Notes under the pieces: generated by a model
Database searches by the model: none
The model's input: only the letters and a program-made list of their open reading frames with translations
Told to the model about the DNA's origin: nothing
Position numbers and translations under genes: made by a program
Part shown: one piece after another, positions 26,347-35,916 of the stretch
Layout: each line of letters starts with the position of its first letter
Position numbering within the stretch: the stretch's first letter is position 1
Origin: an uncultured Lachnospiraceae bacterium
Lineage (GTDB): Bacteria; Bacillota; Clostridia; Lachnospirales; Lachnospiraceae
Direction: 5' to 3'
Length of the DNA stretch: 64,000 nucleotides
NCBI GenBank assembly: GCA_947588675.1
Contig: CANPYY010000006.1
Span: 1-64,000 of the forward strand

Positions 26347-28350
26347 TTATTTTACCTTAACCTTTACAACTTTTTTCTTTCCAAAAGCTGTTACCGTAAT
26401 CTTTGCGTTTCCGCGTTTAAGAGCTTTTACAACACCTTTTTTACTTACTTTTGCAATCTTTGGTTTAGACGATTTAAATCTGACCTTAGTCTTAGGCGAT
26501 ACGGTTACTTTTATAGTTGCCTTCTTACCTTTTTTAATTGTAAGCTTGGTTTTTGTTATCTTAAATACTTTCTTTTCCACTGCAGGCGCAGGATTCTGTA
26601 CTGCCGGTTCAGCATTTACCGAAGGAGCATTGTTTACATTGTTTACATTGCTCACATTGTTTCCGTCATTTACATTTCCCGGCATTTGTGACGCCTGTTG
26701 TATGTTTATGGTATATGATGCGGTAAAGCCTGCATATTTTATTATAACTTCTGCGGCTCCCGGTTTACTCATATCAGGCGCAACTACATTATATCCTGTT
26801 ATCGGTACATATTCTCCTTTTCCTGTAACTCCTTCTACGACAAGTCCTTCCGATGTAAATGCGTCGCCCGCATTAAATGTAGTCTTTACCTTACTGCTGT
26901 CTACAGAAATACTTTTTATACGCGACTGCTCCGAAAGCCATTCCATAATAGTAACTTTTCTTTCACCATCCATATAGTATTCGCCGTTTGCAAATACCGG
27001 AACCCAGCCTCCGTTATGTCCGTCATATGCAACATTATCCCACACAAAAGCGCCTTTAATTTCATTTTTATGCTCCTGCTCTGCATAATACATCAAGCCA
27101 TCCGGATTTTTATAGTCATAATACGTAAACCTGCTTTCAGAATCGCTGTTATTACCCGACATTACCACACATTTTGCCTCTGTTGAACCTGCTGCCGCAA
27201 GCTTCTCATAAGAAGCGTATGTCCACGGTTCCAACGTACATGTCGTATCTGTTTCACAACAGCTTATCCATATCGGAAGGTCCACAAGTTTTTCTGCATC
27301 TTCTTCCTTAATTGCATATGCCTGGCTGCACAAAAATGCCGCCGCATATTTATCAGGTCTGTTAAGTATTACCCTGGACGCCATATATCCGCCCATTGAC
27401 AGTCCGCCTACATATATACGATTTACATCTATTCCCGGATTTTTTTCAATTGTGGAATCAATAAGGCTGTTTACAACATCAAGATATCCTGATTCTGCTT
27501 CAAATCCGTCCGTAGGCCATCTGTCAGGCGACTGTGGTAAAAGCACATATGCGCTTCCGCCCATTATATTCTGAATCTCCGTATCGGCAAAATTACATTC
27601 CGGATAGGCATACATCTGTACTCCATGGTTATTAAGAGTTGCCGCGCCGCCTTCTCCCATTCCATGGAAAAATATTATAAGAGGATGTTTTTTTGCGTCT
27701 TCCTCAGGCGTATACAACGCATAATCCACAAAGTTCCTGTTTGCATCCTGTATTGAAGAATCCGTGTATCTTTCAAGTTCAAACTCATCACATACAAGAT
27801 TTACAACTTCATGCTGAGCATATGAAGAATCCGTCCCCCAGCTTACACTATAAGTAAGTTTAAGCGGAGTATAATAATTGGCATAACTATATGAACCCGT
27901 ATGCGCTCCCTGTACGCCGCTTCCGTATTCAAGTTCAATAATTATATAATCGCCTTCGTCAACCCTGGTTCCATCTTCGGATACGACATAAGCGTCCATA
28001 ACTTTTCTGTCGCCGCTGAAATCATTTTTATATGCCTGTTCACTGTAATGGACCGCCGTAACATTAAAATCAGAAGCAGTTACTTCAGAACTGCTTACAG
28101 TCCGTCCCGGATTAAGCATGATTCTTGTAACATCTTTACCCCAGTCAAACGGTTCTGCAATTACATTAAACTCATTTGCGCCGGGAAGCGTAGTCTTACT
28201 TGAAAGCACCTCTTTTTTCATAGCCGCCTCACCCGTACCATCTGATTGTATAACCGAAAACACACAACACATTGCTACAATAAATACAGCTTTAAGCATA
28301 AACCCCGGTTTATGAAAAACTGCACATTGTTTCTTTAATCTACTGAACAT
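26347..28350 (-). CDS. Secreted alpha/beta-hydrolase esterase with Ig-like domains
   Basis: A 667-residue exported protein. After a signal/anchor segment (about 15-38) comes an N-terminal beta domain (about 45-190), then an alpha/beta hydrolase: PLIIFFHGMGEGG supplies the oxyanion region, VGGLSMGGYMASR (nucleophile Ser about 318) the elbow, and a His in AYDGHNGGWVPVF the likely third residue. A Big_4-like domain (GKGEYVPITGYNVV) and an Asn-rich linker follow. A lysine-rich BIG2 module ends the protein. Architecture matches carbohydrate or feruloyl/acetyl esterases acting on xylan (inference). ATG at 28350 with GAGAGGGG. Confidence 0.85.
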   Translation of the reverse strand: MFSRLKKQCAVFHKPGFMLKAVFIVAMCCVFSVIQSDGTGEAAMKKEVLSSKTTLPGANEFNVIAEPFDWGKDVTRIMLNPGRTVSSSEVTASDFNVTAVHYSEQAYKNDFSGDRKVMDAYVVSEDGTRVDEGDYIIIELEYGSGVQGAHTGSYSYANYYTPLKLTYSVSWGTDSSYAQHEVVNLVCDEFELERYTDSSIQDANRNFVDYALYTPEEDAKKHPLIIFFHGMGEGGAATLNNHGVQMYAYPECNFADTEIQNIMGGSAYVLLPQSPDRWPTDGFEAESGYLDVVNSLIDSTIEKNPGIDVNRIYVGGLSMGGYMASRVILNRPDKYAAAFLCSQAYAIKEEDAEKLVDLPIWISCCETDTTCTLEPWTYASYEKLAAAGSTEAKCVVMSGNNSDSESRFTYYDYKNPDGLMYYAEQEHKNEIKGAFVWDNVAYDGHNGGWVPVFANGEYYMDGERKVTIMEWLSEQSRIKSISVDSSKVKTTFNAGDAFTSEGLVVEGVTGKGEYVPITGYNVVAPDMSKPGAAEVIIKYAGFTASYTINIQQASQMPGNVNDGNNVSNVNNVNNAPSVNAEPAVQNPAPAVEKKVFKITKTKLTIKKGKKATIKVTVSPKTKVRFKSSKPKIAKVSKKGVVKALKRGNAKITVTAFGKKKVVKVKVK

Positions 28351-28384
28351 AAATACGCCCCTCTCAAAATATTTTAACAGAAAT

Positions 28385-28413
28385 ATATTAACACACAATC
28401 AGACATGTTTCAA
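28385..28413 (-). promoter_or_regulatory. Promoter of secreted esterase gene
   Basis: On the minus strand TTGAAA (28408-28413), 17 bases, TAATAT (28385-28390), with an extended -10 TGT. Leader of about 28 bases. Confidence 0.65.
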
Positions 28414-28440
28414 TAATTCCATATTAAAATATCCATACCT

Positions 28441-29076
28441 TTAATCATCACATTCATCATACGCATTTCTAAGTTTCCTGAGGGCTTTTTTCTCTATACG
28501 GCTTACATAACTCCTGCTGATGTCCATAAGCTGCGCAATTTCTCTTTGCGTATATTCTTTCGTACCATCCGGTATACCATAACGCATATATATAATTTTA
28601 CGCTCCCTGTCACTCAATACGGAATCTGCATAGTATTTAAGTTTTTTAAGATTTTCCTGCATAAGAATTTTATCCGTAATATCTTCTTCCTCTGTTTCTA
28701 TCACATCTATAAGGCTTATTTCATTTCCTTCCTTATCCGAGCCTATTGAATCACTTAAATATACTTCTTTTGAATGCTTTTTTTCACTTCTGAATAACAT
28801 AAGAAGCTCATTATCTATACAGCGCGACGCATACGTTGCAAGTCTTATTCCTTTACCGGCATCAAAACTGTCCACCGCCTTAATAAGTCCTATCGTTCCT
28901 ATTGATATAAGGTCTTCATTACTGGTTTCACCGGTACTGTATCTCTTTACAATATACGCCACCAGTCTCAGATTACGCTCTATAAGTTCATTTCTTGCTT
29001 CTATATCTCCCTCCCGGCACTTTTTCAGACACTCCTTTTCTTCATTCGCTGTCAGAGGTTTTGGAAATGTTTTCAC
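28441..29076 (-). CDS. sigK: Sporulation sigma factor SigK, no pro-sequence
   Basis: A 211-residue sigma-70-type factor. Region 2 has DLISIGTIGLIKAVDSF and LATYASRCIDNE. KEGNEISLIDV is typical of sigma-K. Region 4 has TQREIAQLMDISRSYVSRIE. It directs late mother-cell transcription in sporulation. The best start is a GTG at 29076, 8 bases from GGGGAGAG; the ATG at 29097 has no ribosome site. Either way the protein begins right at the TFPKPLT core, without the roughly 20-residue hydrophobic pro-sequence of Bacillus pro-sigma-K. The gene is intact, with no skin element. Confidence 0.92.
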   Translation of the reverse strand: MKTFPKPLTANEEKECLKKCREGDIEARNELIERNLRLVAYIVKRYSTGETSNEDLISIGTIGLIKAVDSFDAGKGIRLATYASRCIDNELLMLFRSEKKHSKEVYLSDSIGSDKEGNEISLIDVIETEEEDITDKILMQENLKKLKYYADSVLSDRERKIIYMRYGIPDGTKEYTQREIAQLMDISRSYVSRIEKKALRKLRNAYDECDD

Positions 29077-29173
29077 AAGCAAAGCTCTCCCCGCCATAAG
29101 CAGTTAATATTAGCTTATGTTCAGAATACATATTTAGTGCATTTCCAACAAAAAATCAGGCAGTACAATTATA

Positions 29174-30370
29174 TTACGCACTGTAAAATGTAAATTCTTC
29201 ATCAGCAAAACAGAGCGTATCTCCGGATATAATTTCTTCAGGCTTATTTGCCGCAAGCTTCTTTCCATTAACATATGTATAATTGAGAGAGTTTTCATCC
29301 GTAACATAAAATTTCCCGTTTTTTATGGAAATTTTTGCATGATTTGCACTTACCGCTACGTTATCCGTAATTTTGTAATTATTACCGGAGGCTGCTTTTC
29401 CTATCGCAAAAACCTCTCTGTCAATTATAATCTTTTCACCGCTTGACCGGCGTATAATATATGAAAGTTCACCGACCTGCTCATCCCTAATCGAAGCTTC
29501 CTCACAATAATAATTGTTTTTCATATCCTCGGCTACACTCATTTCCGGTACCTTATAATTATTATAATAATCCTCATAATTATTTTCATCGCTGTTCTTT
29601 TCTTCTGATTTTGAAAAGAATATTTTTTTCAAATGACCAAAAACAGAATCTTTTTTACTGTCTGTATTGTCAGAATAAAGACTGTTACCTTCAGATGATT
29701 CTGAATATACATACGGAAGTTCCGATTCATCTTCACCTGTATATTCATCCAAGACTTTATTATCACTGTCCGGCTCTTTTAAATCCATATCAGATTTTAC
29801 CGGGCGTCCGGGTTTCTTTAATCTCTTTAAAGTACGGAAAAATTCCGATGGTGAAAATTCCGCGGCACCCGCCATGCTGTTAATCAGTTCTGCCAGATAT
29901 CCGTTATCTTCACCGGGTAAATACTTCGTAGCAAATAAAATGTCCCTGAATAAAACCATAATACGTTCGTTAATCTTCGGCTTTGGTTTCGGCCTTATGA
30001 CCGGCAGATATATAAGCCGTACTTCTTTTGTGCTGCGGTCTATATAGAGCCTCTTGATATTCATCACAAACATTGATGAATCAAGCAAATACTGCTCAGC
30101 GCCAAGAATAAAATGCAGCACATCATTAAATATACCAAGCTGCCGCTCCTTTCCCACGCCTTCGCACAGAAATGCCTCAAGCTCCGTCATATCCGTAATA
30201 TCATACCGTATTTCCTCTGCGCTGCCGGAATCAGACATAACAGGTATAATACCGTCAATATGGTTTGCCATAAGCATTCCTCGTCCAAACACATCTGTCT
30301 TTTCCCCATCCTGGAGTCTGTACACCAGATATGTCCGGAATCCTTCATTTTCAATTGTAAACCCTTGCAA
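29174..30370 (-). CDS. DUF6382/FHA domain protein
   Basis: A 398-residue cytoplasmic protein. The N-terminal 200 residues form a domain I associate with DUF6382 (YDITDMTELEAFL, EVRLIYLPVIRPKPKP). A low-complexity acidic Ser/Asp/Tyr/Asn-rich linker covers about 200-300. A C-terminal FHA domain follows (about 310-398: FAIGKAA...YKITDNVAVSANHAKI...YVNGKK...GDTLCFA). FHA domains bind phosphothreonine, so it probably works downstream of a Ser/Thr kinase. The start is TTG at 30370, 7 bases from AAGGAAGG. An ATG or longer frame upstream would run through the 36-base palindrome and is unlikely. Confidence 0.82.
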   Translation of the reverse strand: MQGFTIENEGFRTYLVYRLQDGEKTDVFGRGMLMANHIDGIIPVMSDSGSAEEIRYDITDMTELEAFLCEGVGKERQLGIFNDVLHFILGAEQYLLDSSMFVMNIKRLYIDRSTKEVRLIYLPVIRPKPKPKINERIMVLFRDILFATKYLPGEDNGYLAELINSMAGAAEFSPSEFFRTLKRLKKPGRPVKSDMDLKEPDSDNKVLDEYTGEDESELPYVYSESSEGNSLYSDNTDSKKDSVFGHLKKIFFSKSEEKNSDENNYEDYYNNYKVPEMSVAEDMKNNYYCEEASIRDEQVGELSYIIRRSSGEKIIIDREVFAIGKAASGNNYKITDNVAVSANHAKISIKNGKFYVTDENSLNYTYVNGKKLAANKPEEIISGDTLCFADEEFTFYSA

Positions 30371-30397
30371 ATAAATACCTTCCTTTCTATAAAAATT

Positions 30398-30433
30398 TGG
30401 TGTAATACATATGATATCATATGTATTACACCA
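30398..30433. repeat. 36-base perfect palindrome
   Basis: A perfect palindrome centred between 30415 and 30416, reading TGGTGTAATACATATGAT and then its exact complement. On the minus strand AAATTTTTATAG follows, so the RNA would be a 16-base-pair hairpin with a T-tract, a plausible terminator for the GH2 operon. It also covers the spacer and -10 of a possible FHA gene promoter and could be an operator. Confidence 0.9.
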
Positions 30434-30439
30434 TTGCAA
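30411..30439 (-). promoter_or_regulatory. Possible promoter of FHA protein gene, inside palindrome
   Basis: On the minus strand TTGCAA (30434-30439), 17 bases, TATCAT (30411-30416). The -10 lies at the centre of the palindrome. Moderate match only. Confidence 0.35.
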
Positions 30440-30447
30440 GTATTTTT

Positions 30448-33400
30448 TTATAAAAATTCAAACCATTTGAAATCAAAATTACTGCCCGGAAGAAAAATAA
30501 ACAATACTTCATCATATCTGCCCGATATATCAGAAAGACTGTATTCCCTCTCCGTATATTCCTCTGCATTTTCAAATTCTATTATTTTATTTACAATATT
30601 TTCCCCTTTTTTAAACCTTATATGTATCGTATTATTTTTGAGAGGCGTCCTTCCGCATATAACAATTCTTTCCGCTCCGTTTTCTCCAAAATTAAAATTA
30701 TTATATACAAACGAAACATTGTTACCTATATTTTCAACCGCATAATCAGATATCTTAAACGTATCCCCATATATATTTCCGCAGTCCTTAGTATATATTT
30801 TTTTCCCGGTCACATCAGGCTCTGTAAAAGAAAATCCTTTTATATGGGCCTTTCTTTTAAATACAAATCCTATGCCTGTTATTCCTTTTAATATTTTATT
30901 CAAAGTAAATTTTTCAGACTGATACGTATTCCATACAGAAGGTTTATCGTATACCGCATCAAGCAGTTTTTCACTTTTATCCTCATACGGCATACCTTCC
31001 CATATTTCAAATTCCAGCTTTGTATTTTCCAGTTCAAATATCGGTATTTCTATCTCATCTGAACCTATATTTCCAAAATCCAGATTATCATAATATATAT
31101 AACTTACATGGTCCCTTGGCGTCGCCACGCCCTTTTCGTTGCCGTTTGTAATCGTTCCCTTGCTTTTGCTGTACAGGCTTCCCGAAATAAAACCATATGG
31201 ATTAAGAAATACTTCGCCAAGTCCCGACACTTCATATTCTTTCTGTGAAATAATATCATAATGTCCCGTTCCGTTAAATGAAGCGCATCTTAATCTGAAC
31301 CTTCCGTCGCCAAGCGCTTTTATATGCGCCTTTGTTCCACAGGCGGTAACCGCAGCTATATTTGATTCAACTCCATTATCATCAGTGACTGAAAACATTA
31401 CATCTTTATACACGGCATTTTCAGGTCTTATATTAACCTCAATATCGGCTTCTGTAACATTTTTATCAAATTTCTGCACATGTGAACATATTTCAAGCTT
31501 TCTTACCGGTATTTCATTTTCCGCAACGGTTTTATCCGTCATATTATATTCAATTGCAGATATTCCTTCCGCTACGCATGCGTCTTCTGCAAAACACATC
31601 GCAAAAGCACCCTTTAAGCCCGGCGAATCAGCCCTTACATGTATTTTGCCGCCCATTGTCTTTGAGGCAATTACGGCAAGCAGCTTCCCTGAAAACAGCC
31701 TTTTACTTGTACCCTTATAAGAATCCATATCAGTGCTGTCGCCATTATCAAGCCCTACAAGTCTTCCGGCCCCCGTCACCGAAATATTTATCCTGTTGTT
31801 TGCATTTTCCACCGGATTACCATCTTTATCACATACGGATATTTCAACAAAAAGCAAATCTTCACCGTCCGCTTTTAACGATGTTTTATCAGGTTTTAGC
31901 ACTATACTTTCTGCATCTCCAAAAGAACGCTTTATATCTTCTGCTATAATATTTCCGCAGTCATCATATGCAACGGCCCTTAACTCGCCTTTTTCATAAG
32001 GTATAACATATTTTTTTACCAATTCTTTTTTATGCTTCGTATCAATATAAGTTATTCCTTTTGAAACCCCATTAAAAAACAACTCCATCTCCGGCGCATT
32101 GGTACATACCATTACGTCGATAAGCTGACCTTCGTTAAAATCCCAGTACGGAAATATATGTATCATTGGATTTTCCCTGTAATCTGTCCAGCACGACTGA
32201 TATATATAGTATGAATCCTTTGGAAATCCCGCGGTATCAATCTGTCCAAAATATGAATTTTTCGTATGATACGGCGTAGGCTCCCCTATATAATCAAATC
32301 CGCTCCATACAAACATTCCCGCCGAATAAGTATTATCCATGTCATCTCTTATACATTTTTCAAGATTCTGCGTTCCCCAGCTTGTCGTACTGTTCATAAG
32401 CGAGGAACACTGAAGATCATCTTCACTTAATATTCCGACGGATGCGGGAAAATGATATATTCCTCTGCTCTGTACCACGGAGGATGTTTCACTACCATAT
32501 ATTTTCCAGTCCGGATGAAGCCTGTGGTGCTCGTCATAATAAGCTTCCGCATAATTATAACCGGCAAGTTTTAATACGTCGGCACATTTTGCCGCATTTT
32601 CCCACGGCATATAATTGGAACCCATGGTTACATATGCGTTATGCATCGAATCATGCCTGTACACTTCTTCCATAAGCATACGCGTAACTTCAAGTCCTCT
32701 TTTATCAGCATGTGTATCATATATTTCGTTTCCTATCGACCACATTATTACTGAAGGATGATTTCTGTCACGCCTTATCCAGCTTGCCACATCCTTTTTA
32801 TACCAGTCCTTAAAAAATCTGGCGTAATCATACTCAGTCTTAGACCTTTCCCACATATCAAAGGCCTCTGAATCAACTAAAATTCCTTCTTCATCCGCTA
32901 TATCCATAAATTCCGGCGCCGGCATGTTATGGGCGGTACGTATTGCATTTACTCCCATTGATTTAAGTATCTTTACCTGCCTTCTTATAGCCGCCTTATT
33001 TATTGCGGCTCCAAGACATCCAAGGTCATGGTGCATACATACCCCTTTAAGCTTTACATGCCTTCCGTTAAGATAAAAACCACTGTCAGAAGTAAAATCT
33101 ATTTTACGGAATCCAAACCTTACCTTTTCGTTATCAATAAGCTTTCCGTCAATATACAGCCCTGCACACAACGTATAAAGATACGGATTTTTTATATCCC
33201 AAAGTATGGGGTCTGCAACCTGAATGCAGCCATCCCTGCCCTCACATACACGGTTACCTTCCGCATCATATATGCCGTATGCCGTATAAATATCTTTTTT
33301 CACATCGGAATCTGCAATATCAGTTTCTATGGAAATATGTACATTCCACATTTTTCCGTCTGTATTTTCCGAAGATATATATATACCGTCCGATACAATA

Positions 33401-33813
33401 TGAGAACATGGTTTTGTTATAAACCATACGTTTCTGTATATTCCGGCTCCTGAATACCATCTCGAATTGGGATTTTTAAATATGCTTCTTACTTTTATTT
33501 CATTGCTGCCGTTATGAACCAGCGCGGTTATCTCAATTTCAAAGGTAGAATATCCGTATTTCCATTCACCGGCAACTTTATCATTAATCAATACGGTCGT
33601 ATCCATATACACACCGTCAAAGCGTATAAATATCCTGTCGCCTGACATTTCACAGTCAAACGTCTTACGGTACCACCCTTCACCGTCCTCGTACAGGTTA
33701 AATACATCATATATATGCCAGTCATGCGGTATATCTATCCTGCTCCAGGTTTTATCCTCACTTTGAGCCGTTACCTTTTTAAATTCCCAATTATCATTAA
33801 ACAGTTTTCTCAT
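30448..33813 (-). CDS. Family 2 glycosyl hydrolase (beta-galactosidase-like)
   Basis: A 1121-residue protein without signal peptide. Order: sugar-binding jelly roll (about 1-150), Ig-like domain, TIM barrel (about 260-560), then DUF4982-like and further Ig-like domains, and two beta-sandwich modules at the C-terminus (about 880-1121). The acid/base Glu lies in MWSIGNEI (about 361) and the nucleophile Glu in YGSETSS (about 437). RTAHNMPAPEFMD is also typical. GH2 includes beta-galactosidases, glucuronidases and mannosidases; specificity is open. ATG at 33813 with GAGAGG. It follows the UDP-sugar pyrophosphorylase gene by 24 bases, in a three-gene operon. Confidence 0.92.
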   Translation of the reverse strand: MRKLFNDNWEFKKVTAQSEDKTWSRIDIPHDWHIYDVFNLYEDGEGWYRKTFDCEMSGDRIFIRFDGVYMDTTVLINDKVAGEWKYGYSTFEIEITALVHNGSNEIKVRSIFKNPNSRWYSGAGIYRNVWFITKPCSHIVSDGIYISSENTDGKMWNVHISIETDIADSDVKKDIYTAYGIYDAEGNRVCEGRDGCIQVADPILWDIKNPYLYTLCAGLYIDGKLIDNEKVRFGFRKIDFTSDSGFYLNGRHVKLKGVCMHHDLGCLGAAINKAAIRRQVKILKSMGVNAIRTAHNMPAPEFMDIADEEGILVDSEAFDMWERSKTEYDYARFFKDWYKKDVASWIRRDRNHPSVIMWSIGNEIYDTHADKRGLEVTRMLMEEVYRHDSMHNAYVTMGSNYMPWENAAKCADVLKLAGYNYAEAYYDEHHRLHPDWKIYGSETSSVVQSRGIYHFPASVGILSEDDLQCSSLMNSTTSWGTQNLEKCIRDDMDNTYSAGMFVWSGFDYIGEPTPYHTKNSYFGQIDTAGFPKDSYYIYQSCWTDYRENPMIHIFPYWDFNEGQLIDVMVCTNAPEMELFFNGVSKGITYIDTKHKKELVKKYVIPYEKGELRAVAYDDCGNIIAEDIKRSFGDAESIVLKPDKTSLKADGEDLLFVEISVCDKDGNPVENANNRINISVTGAGRLVGLDNGDSTDMDSYKGTSKRLFSGKLLAVIASKTMGGKIHVRADSPGLKGAFAMCFAEDACVAEGISAIEYNMTDKTVAENEIPVRKLEICSHVQKFDKNVTEADIEVNIRPENAVYKDVMFSVTDDNGVESNIAAVTACGTKAHIKALGDGRFRLRCASFNGTGHYDIISQKEYEVSGLGEVFLNPYGFISGSLYSKSKGTITNGNEKGVATPRDHVSYIYYDNLDFGNIGSDEIEIPIFELENTKLEFEIWEGMPYEDKSEKLLDAVYDKPSVWNTYQSEKFTLNKILKGITGIGFVFKRKAHIKGFSFTEPDVTGKKIYTKDCGNIYGDTFKISDYAVENIGNNVSFVYNNFNFGENGAERIVICGRTPLKNNTIHIRFKKGENIVNKIIEFENAEEYTEREYSLSDISGRYDEVLFIFLPGSNFDFKWFEFL

Positions 33814-33837
33814 ATCATGACCTCTCTGAAATAACCT

Positions 33838-35064
33838 CTAATATTCTATACCGTTCTCTGCAAGCAGTTTCCTTGCGCTCTCAACAGAATCGACTCCCGT
33901 AAGATTTTTTACAGGAGCAAATTCCTTATTACGTACTACCTCATATGACAGGCAGTCTCTCATAAGATGAATCAAATCCAGCACAAGCTTTTCATATTTA
34001 TAACCGTTAGGCTTATCAGGTTTTATGGTTATTCCACCTTCTCCGACATACGGTATTTTTTTCTCAACCACATGCACCGGAAGCGGCTCATCTATTATAC
34101 GGTCAAGTTCGTCAATCCTGAACAGATAATTTAATATAACTCCATAATTGAATAAAGGCTTTCCCGATTCATCCTTTTGATACATCATATCATCCGTCAT
34201 CTCATAATATTCTACAATAGACGGTCTTCCATCTTCCGTACACAAAAGACCTATCTTTTCTTCCGGAAACGCTTTGCTTACCACCTTTGCGCCGCTTACG
34301 CATCCTGACGCTATAGTGGCTCCCACAAAACACGGATCGGCAATTTTCTGAAGCACATTATCCACCGCAAAGACATTTATCCATTCTACCCCATGTTTTA
34401 CAAAAGCGTCCCGTATACCCGCATTTACAAACGACGTATACCATCCTCCGTTTCCATTTGGCGAAAATGATACTTTATCCTTTCGGGCAAGGTATATCTT
34501 ACCGTTAAAGTCAGTAGTTACAGACATATCCTGAACAAAGAAATATACATAATCACTGTTGTAGCCGAAATAATTATGCTCCTTAAAAAAACTTACCGTA
34601 TCGTCATAATTTATATCGCTTGTCATTATCGCAAGCGGAATCCATGCGCCTGCCCTTTCTGTAATCTGCATAATATTATTTATTATACATTCAAATATAT
34701 ACAGTTCCTTCTTTTCTCCGATATTAAACATTCCTTTTGGCTTATCATACCCAAGTCTTGTTCCCTGTCCGCCTGCCAGCAGAAGCGCTCCTACCCTGCC
34801 CGCTTTTATTGCCTCAATTCCTATACGTTCATATTCCTCCCTGCCCTTATCAATTTCTTCAATTGTAAGCGCGCCAAGCGGTTCTATCACGCCTCTTTCA
34901 TTTTCGCAGCCGTCTTTTGGAATCTCCAAAACAACAGAAAAATCAATCCGGCTTATCTGTTCAATAAGCTTTTCTTTTTCCTCATCCGAAAGCTCGTCAT
35001 AGTATGTTAAAAGATGAGCCTGTCCTTCTTTTTCAAGTAATTTTTGCGCCTCGTTAAAATCCAT
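33838..35064 (-). CDS. UDPGP-family UDP-sugar pyrophosphorylase (eukaryote-type)
   Basis: A 408-residue nucleotidyltransferase of the UAP1/UGP family. LLAGGQGTRLGYDKPKGMF (about 93-111) is the UTP-binding signature. IMTSDINYDD, SFSPNGNGGWYTSF and YVGEGG match UDP-N-acetylhexosamine pyrophosphorylases of eukaryotes better than bacterial GlmU or GalU. It makes UDP-GlcNAc/GalNAc or UDP-glucose from the sugar-1-phosphate. ATG at 35064, one base after the PHP gene stop, with GGAGGAA inside that gene's end. Coupling to GH2 suggests salvage of a released sugar (inference). Confidence 0.9.
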   Translation of the reverse strand: MDFNEAQKLLEKEGQAHLLTYYDELSDEEKEKLIEQISRIDFSVVLEIPKDGCENERGVIEPLGALTIEEIDKGREEYERIGIEAIKAGRVGALLLAGGQGTRLGYDKPKGMFNIGEKKELYIFECIINNIMQITERAGAWIPLAIMTSDINYDDTVSFFKEHNYFGYNSDYVYFFVQDMSVTTDFNGKIYLARKDKVSFSPNGNGGWYTSFVNAGIRDAFVKHGVEWINVFAVDNVLQKIADPCFVGATIASGCVSGAKVVSKAFPEEKIGLLCTEDGRPSIVEYYEMTDDMMYQKDESGKPLFNYGVILNYLFRIDELDRIIDEPLPVHVVEKKIPYVGEGGITIKPDKPNGYKYEKLVLDLIHLMRDCLSYEVVRNKEFAPVKNLTGVDSVESARKLLAENGIEY

Positions 35065-35065
35065 A

Positions 35066-35752
35066 TTACTGTTCCTCCAATCCTAATACTTTTCCTTCTT
35101 TATTTTTTACTTTACATATAAAATCATCAATGCCCGTAAGTTTCCTGTCAAATGCCATTCCGCCGTTCATAGCCGGCAAGTGATGCACGTCGGAACCTCC
35201 CGTCATAGGCAGACCGTATTTTTTTGCATACTCATACGCTCTTTTGTTAAATCTGATATCAAGGTTATCATTCGATGTATTAATTACTTCAACACCTGAA
35301 ACATATTCCGGATAAAGCCGTATCTCGGCTATATAGGACGCCTCCCTGAACGGATGCGCATGTATTACCATTCCTTTTGCGTCCGTAACCATTTCATACT
35401 GTTTTTCCACAGACCAGCTTAACATATCGTCATGCTCTAACAGCCATGTTTTATCAAGCCCGTATACAAGAAATTCCGTTCCGCGATATCCTGCTTCCCA
35501 TCCGAAATATACGTCAAGCCCTATTTTTTCTCCTTCCTCCTTTGCATTTTCATAACCTCTGCAAAAAAGTTCAACACGTTCTTTCCAGGGAAGATTTCGC
35601 GGCACCGCAGTATTTCCATTAAAAAAATGGTCCGTCACTATGATTCCTGTATATCCCGCCTCATAATAGCTTCTTGCATGTTCCTTTCCCGTTGCGCTCG
35701 CACAGGCGCTTCCCTCTCTGGTATGCAGATGTGTTTCATACAGATAGCTCAC
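35066..35752 (-). CDS. PHP-domain phosphoesterase
   Basis: A 228-residue metal-dependent phosphoesterase. PHP metal ligands are visible: ETHLHTREGS (about 6-15), VTDHFFNG, FGWEAGYRG, VIHAHPFRE and GGSDVHHL (about 188). Related proteins hydrolyse phosphates of sugars or nucleotides; the substrate is unknown. The start is GTG at 35752, 8 bases from AAAGGAG. First gene of the PHP-UDPGP-GH2 unit, divergent from arcC. Confidence 0.85.
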   Translation of the reverse strand: MSYLYETHLHTREGSACASATGKEHARSYYEAGYTGIIVTDHFFNGNTAVPRNLPWKERVELFCRGYENAKEEGEKIGLDVYFGWEAGYRGTEFLVYGLDKTWLLEHDDMLSWSVEKQYEMVTDAKGMVIHAHPFREASYIAEIRLYPEYVSGVEVINTSNDNLDIRFNKRAYEYAKKYGLPMTGGSDVHHLPAMNGGMAFDRKLTGIDDFICKVKNKEGKVLGLEEQ

Positions 35753-35916
35753 TATAACAACTCCTTTGACGCACTTACGCTTATAATGGAAAAAAATCCC
35801 TTCTTATGTCTACTGACAGTATAACATATATATTTTTAAAAAAATACATTTTATTTTTCAGCGTAATATTATATAATGCTTTTATATACTTTAATTTTTG
35901 GAAAGAAGGAAATCCT

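Noticed and set aside
28441-30370. Sigma-K with the FHA gene as an anti-sigma or sporulation control module
   Set aside because: The FHA protein has no anti-sigma or sporulation motif, and simple neighbourhood is not enough.
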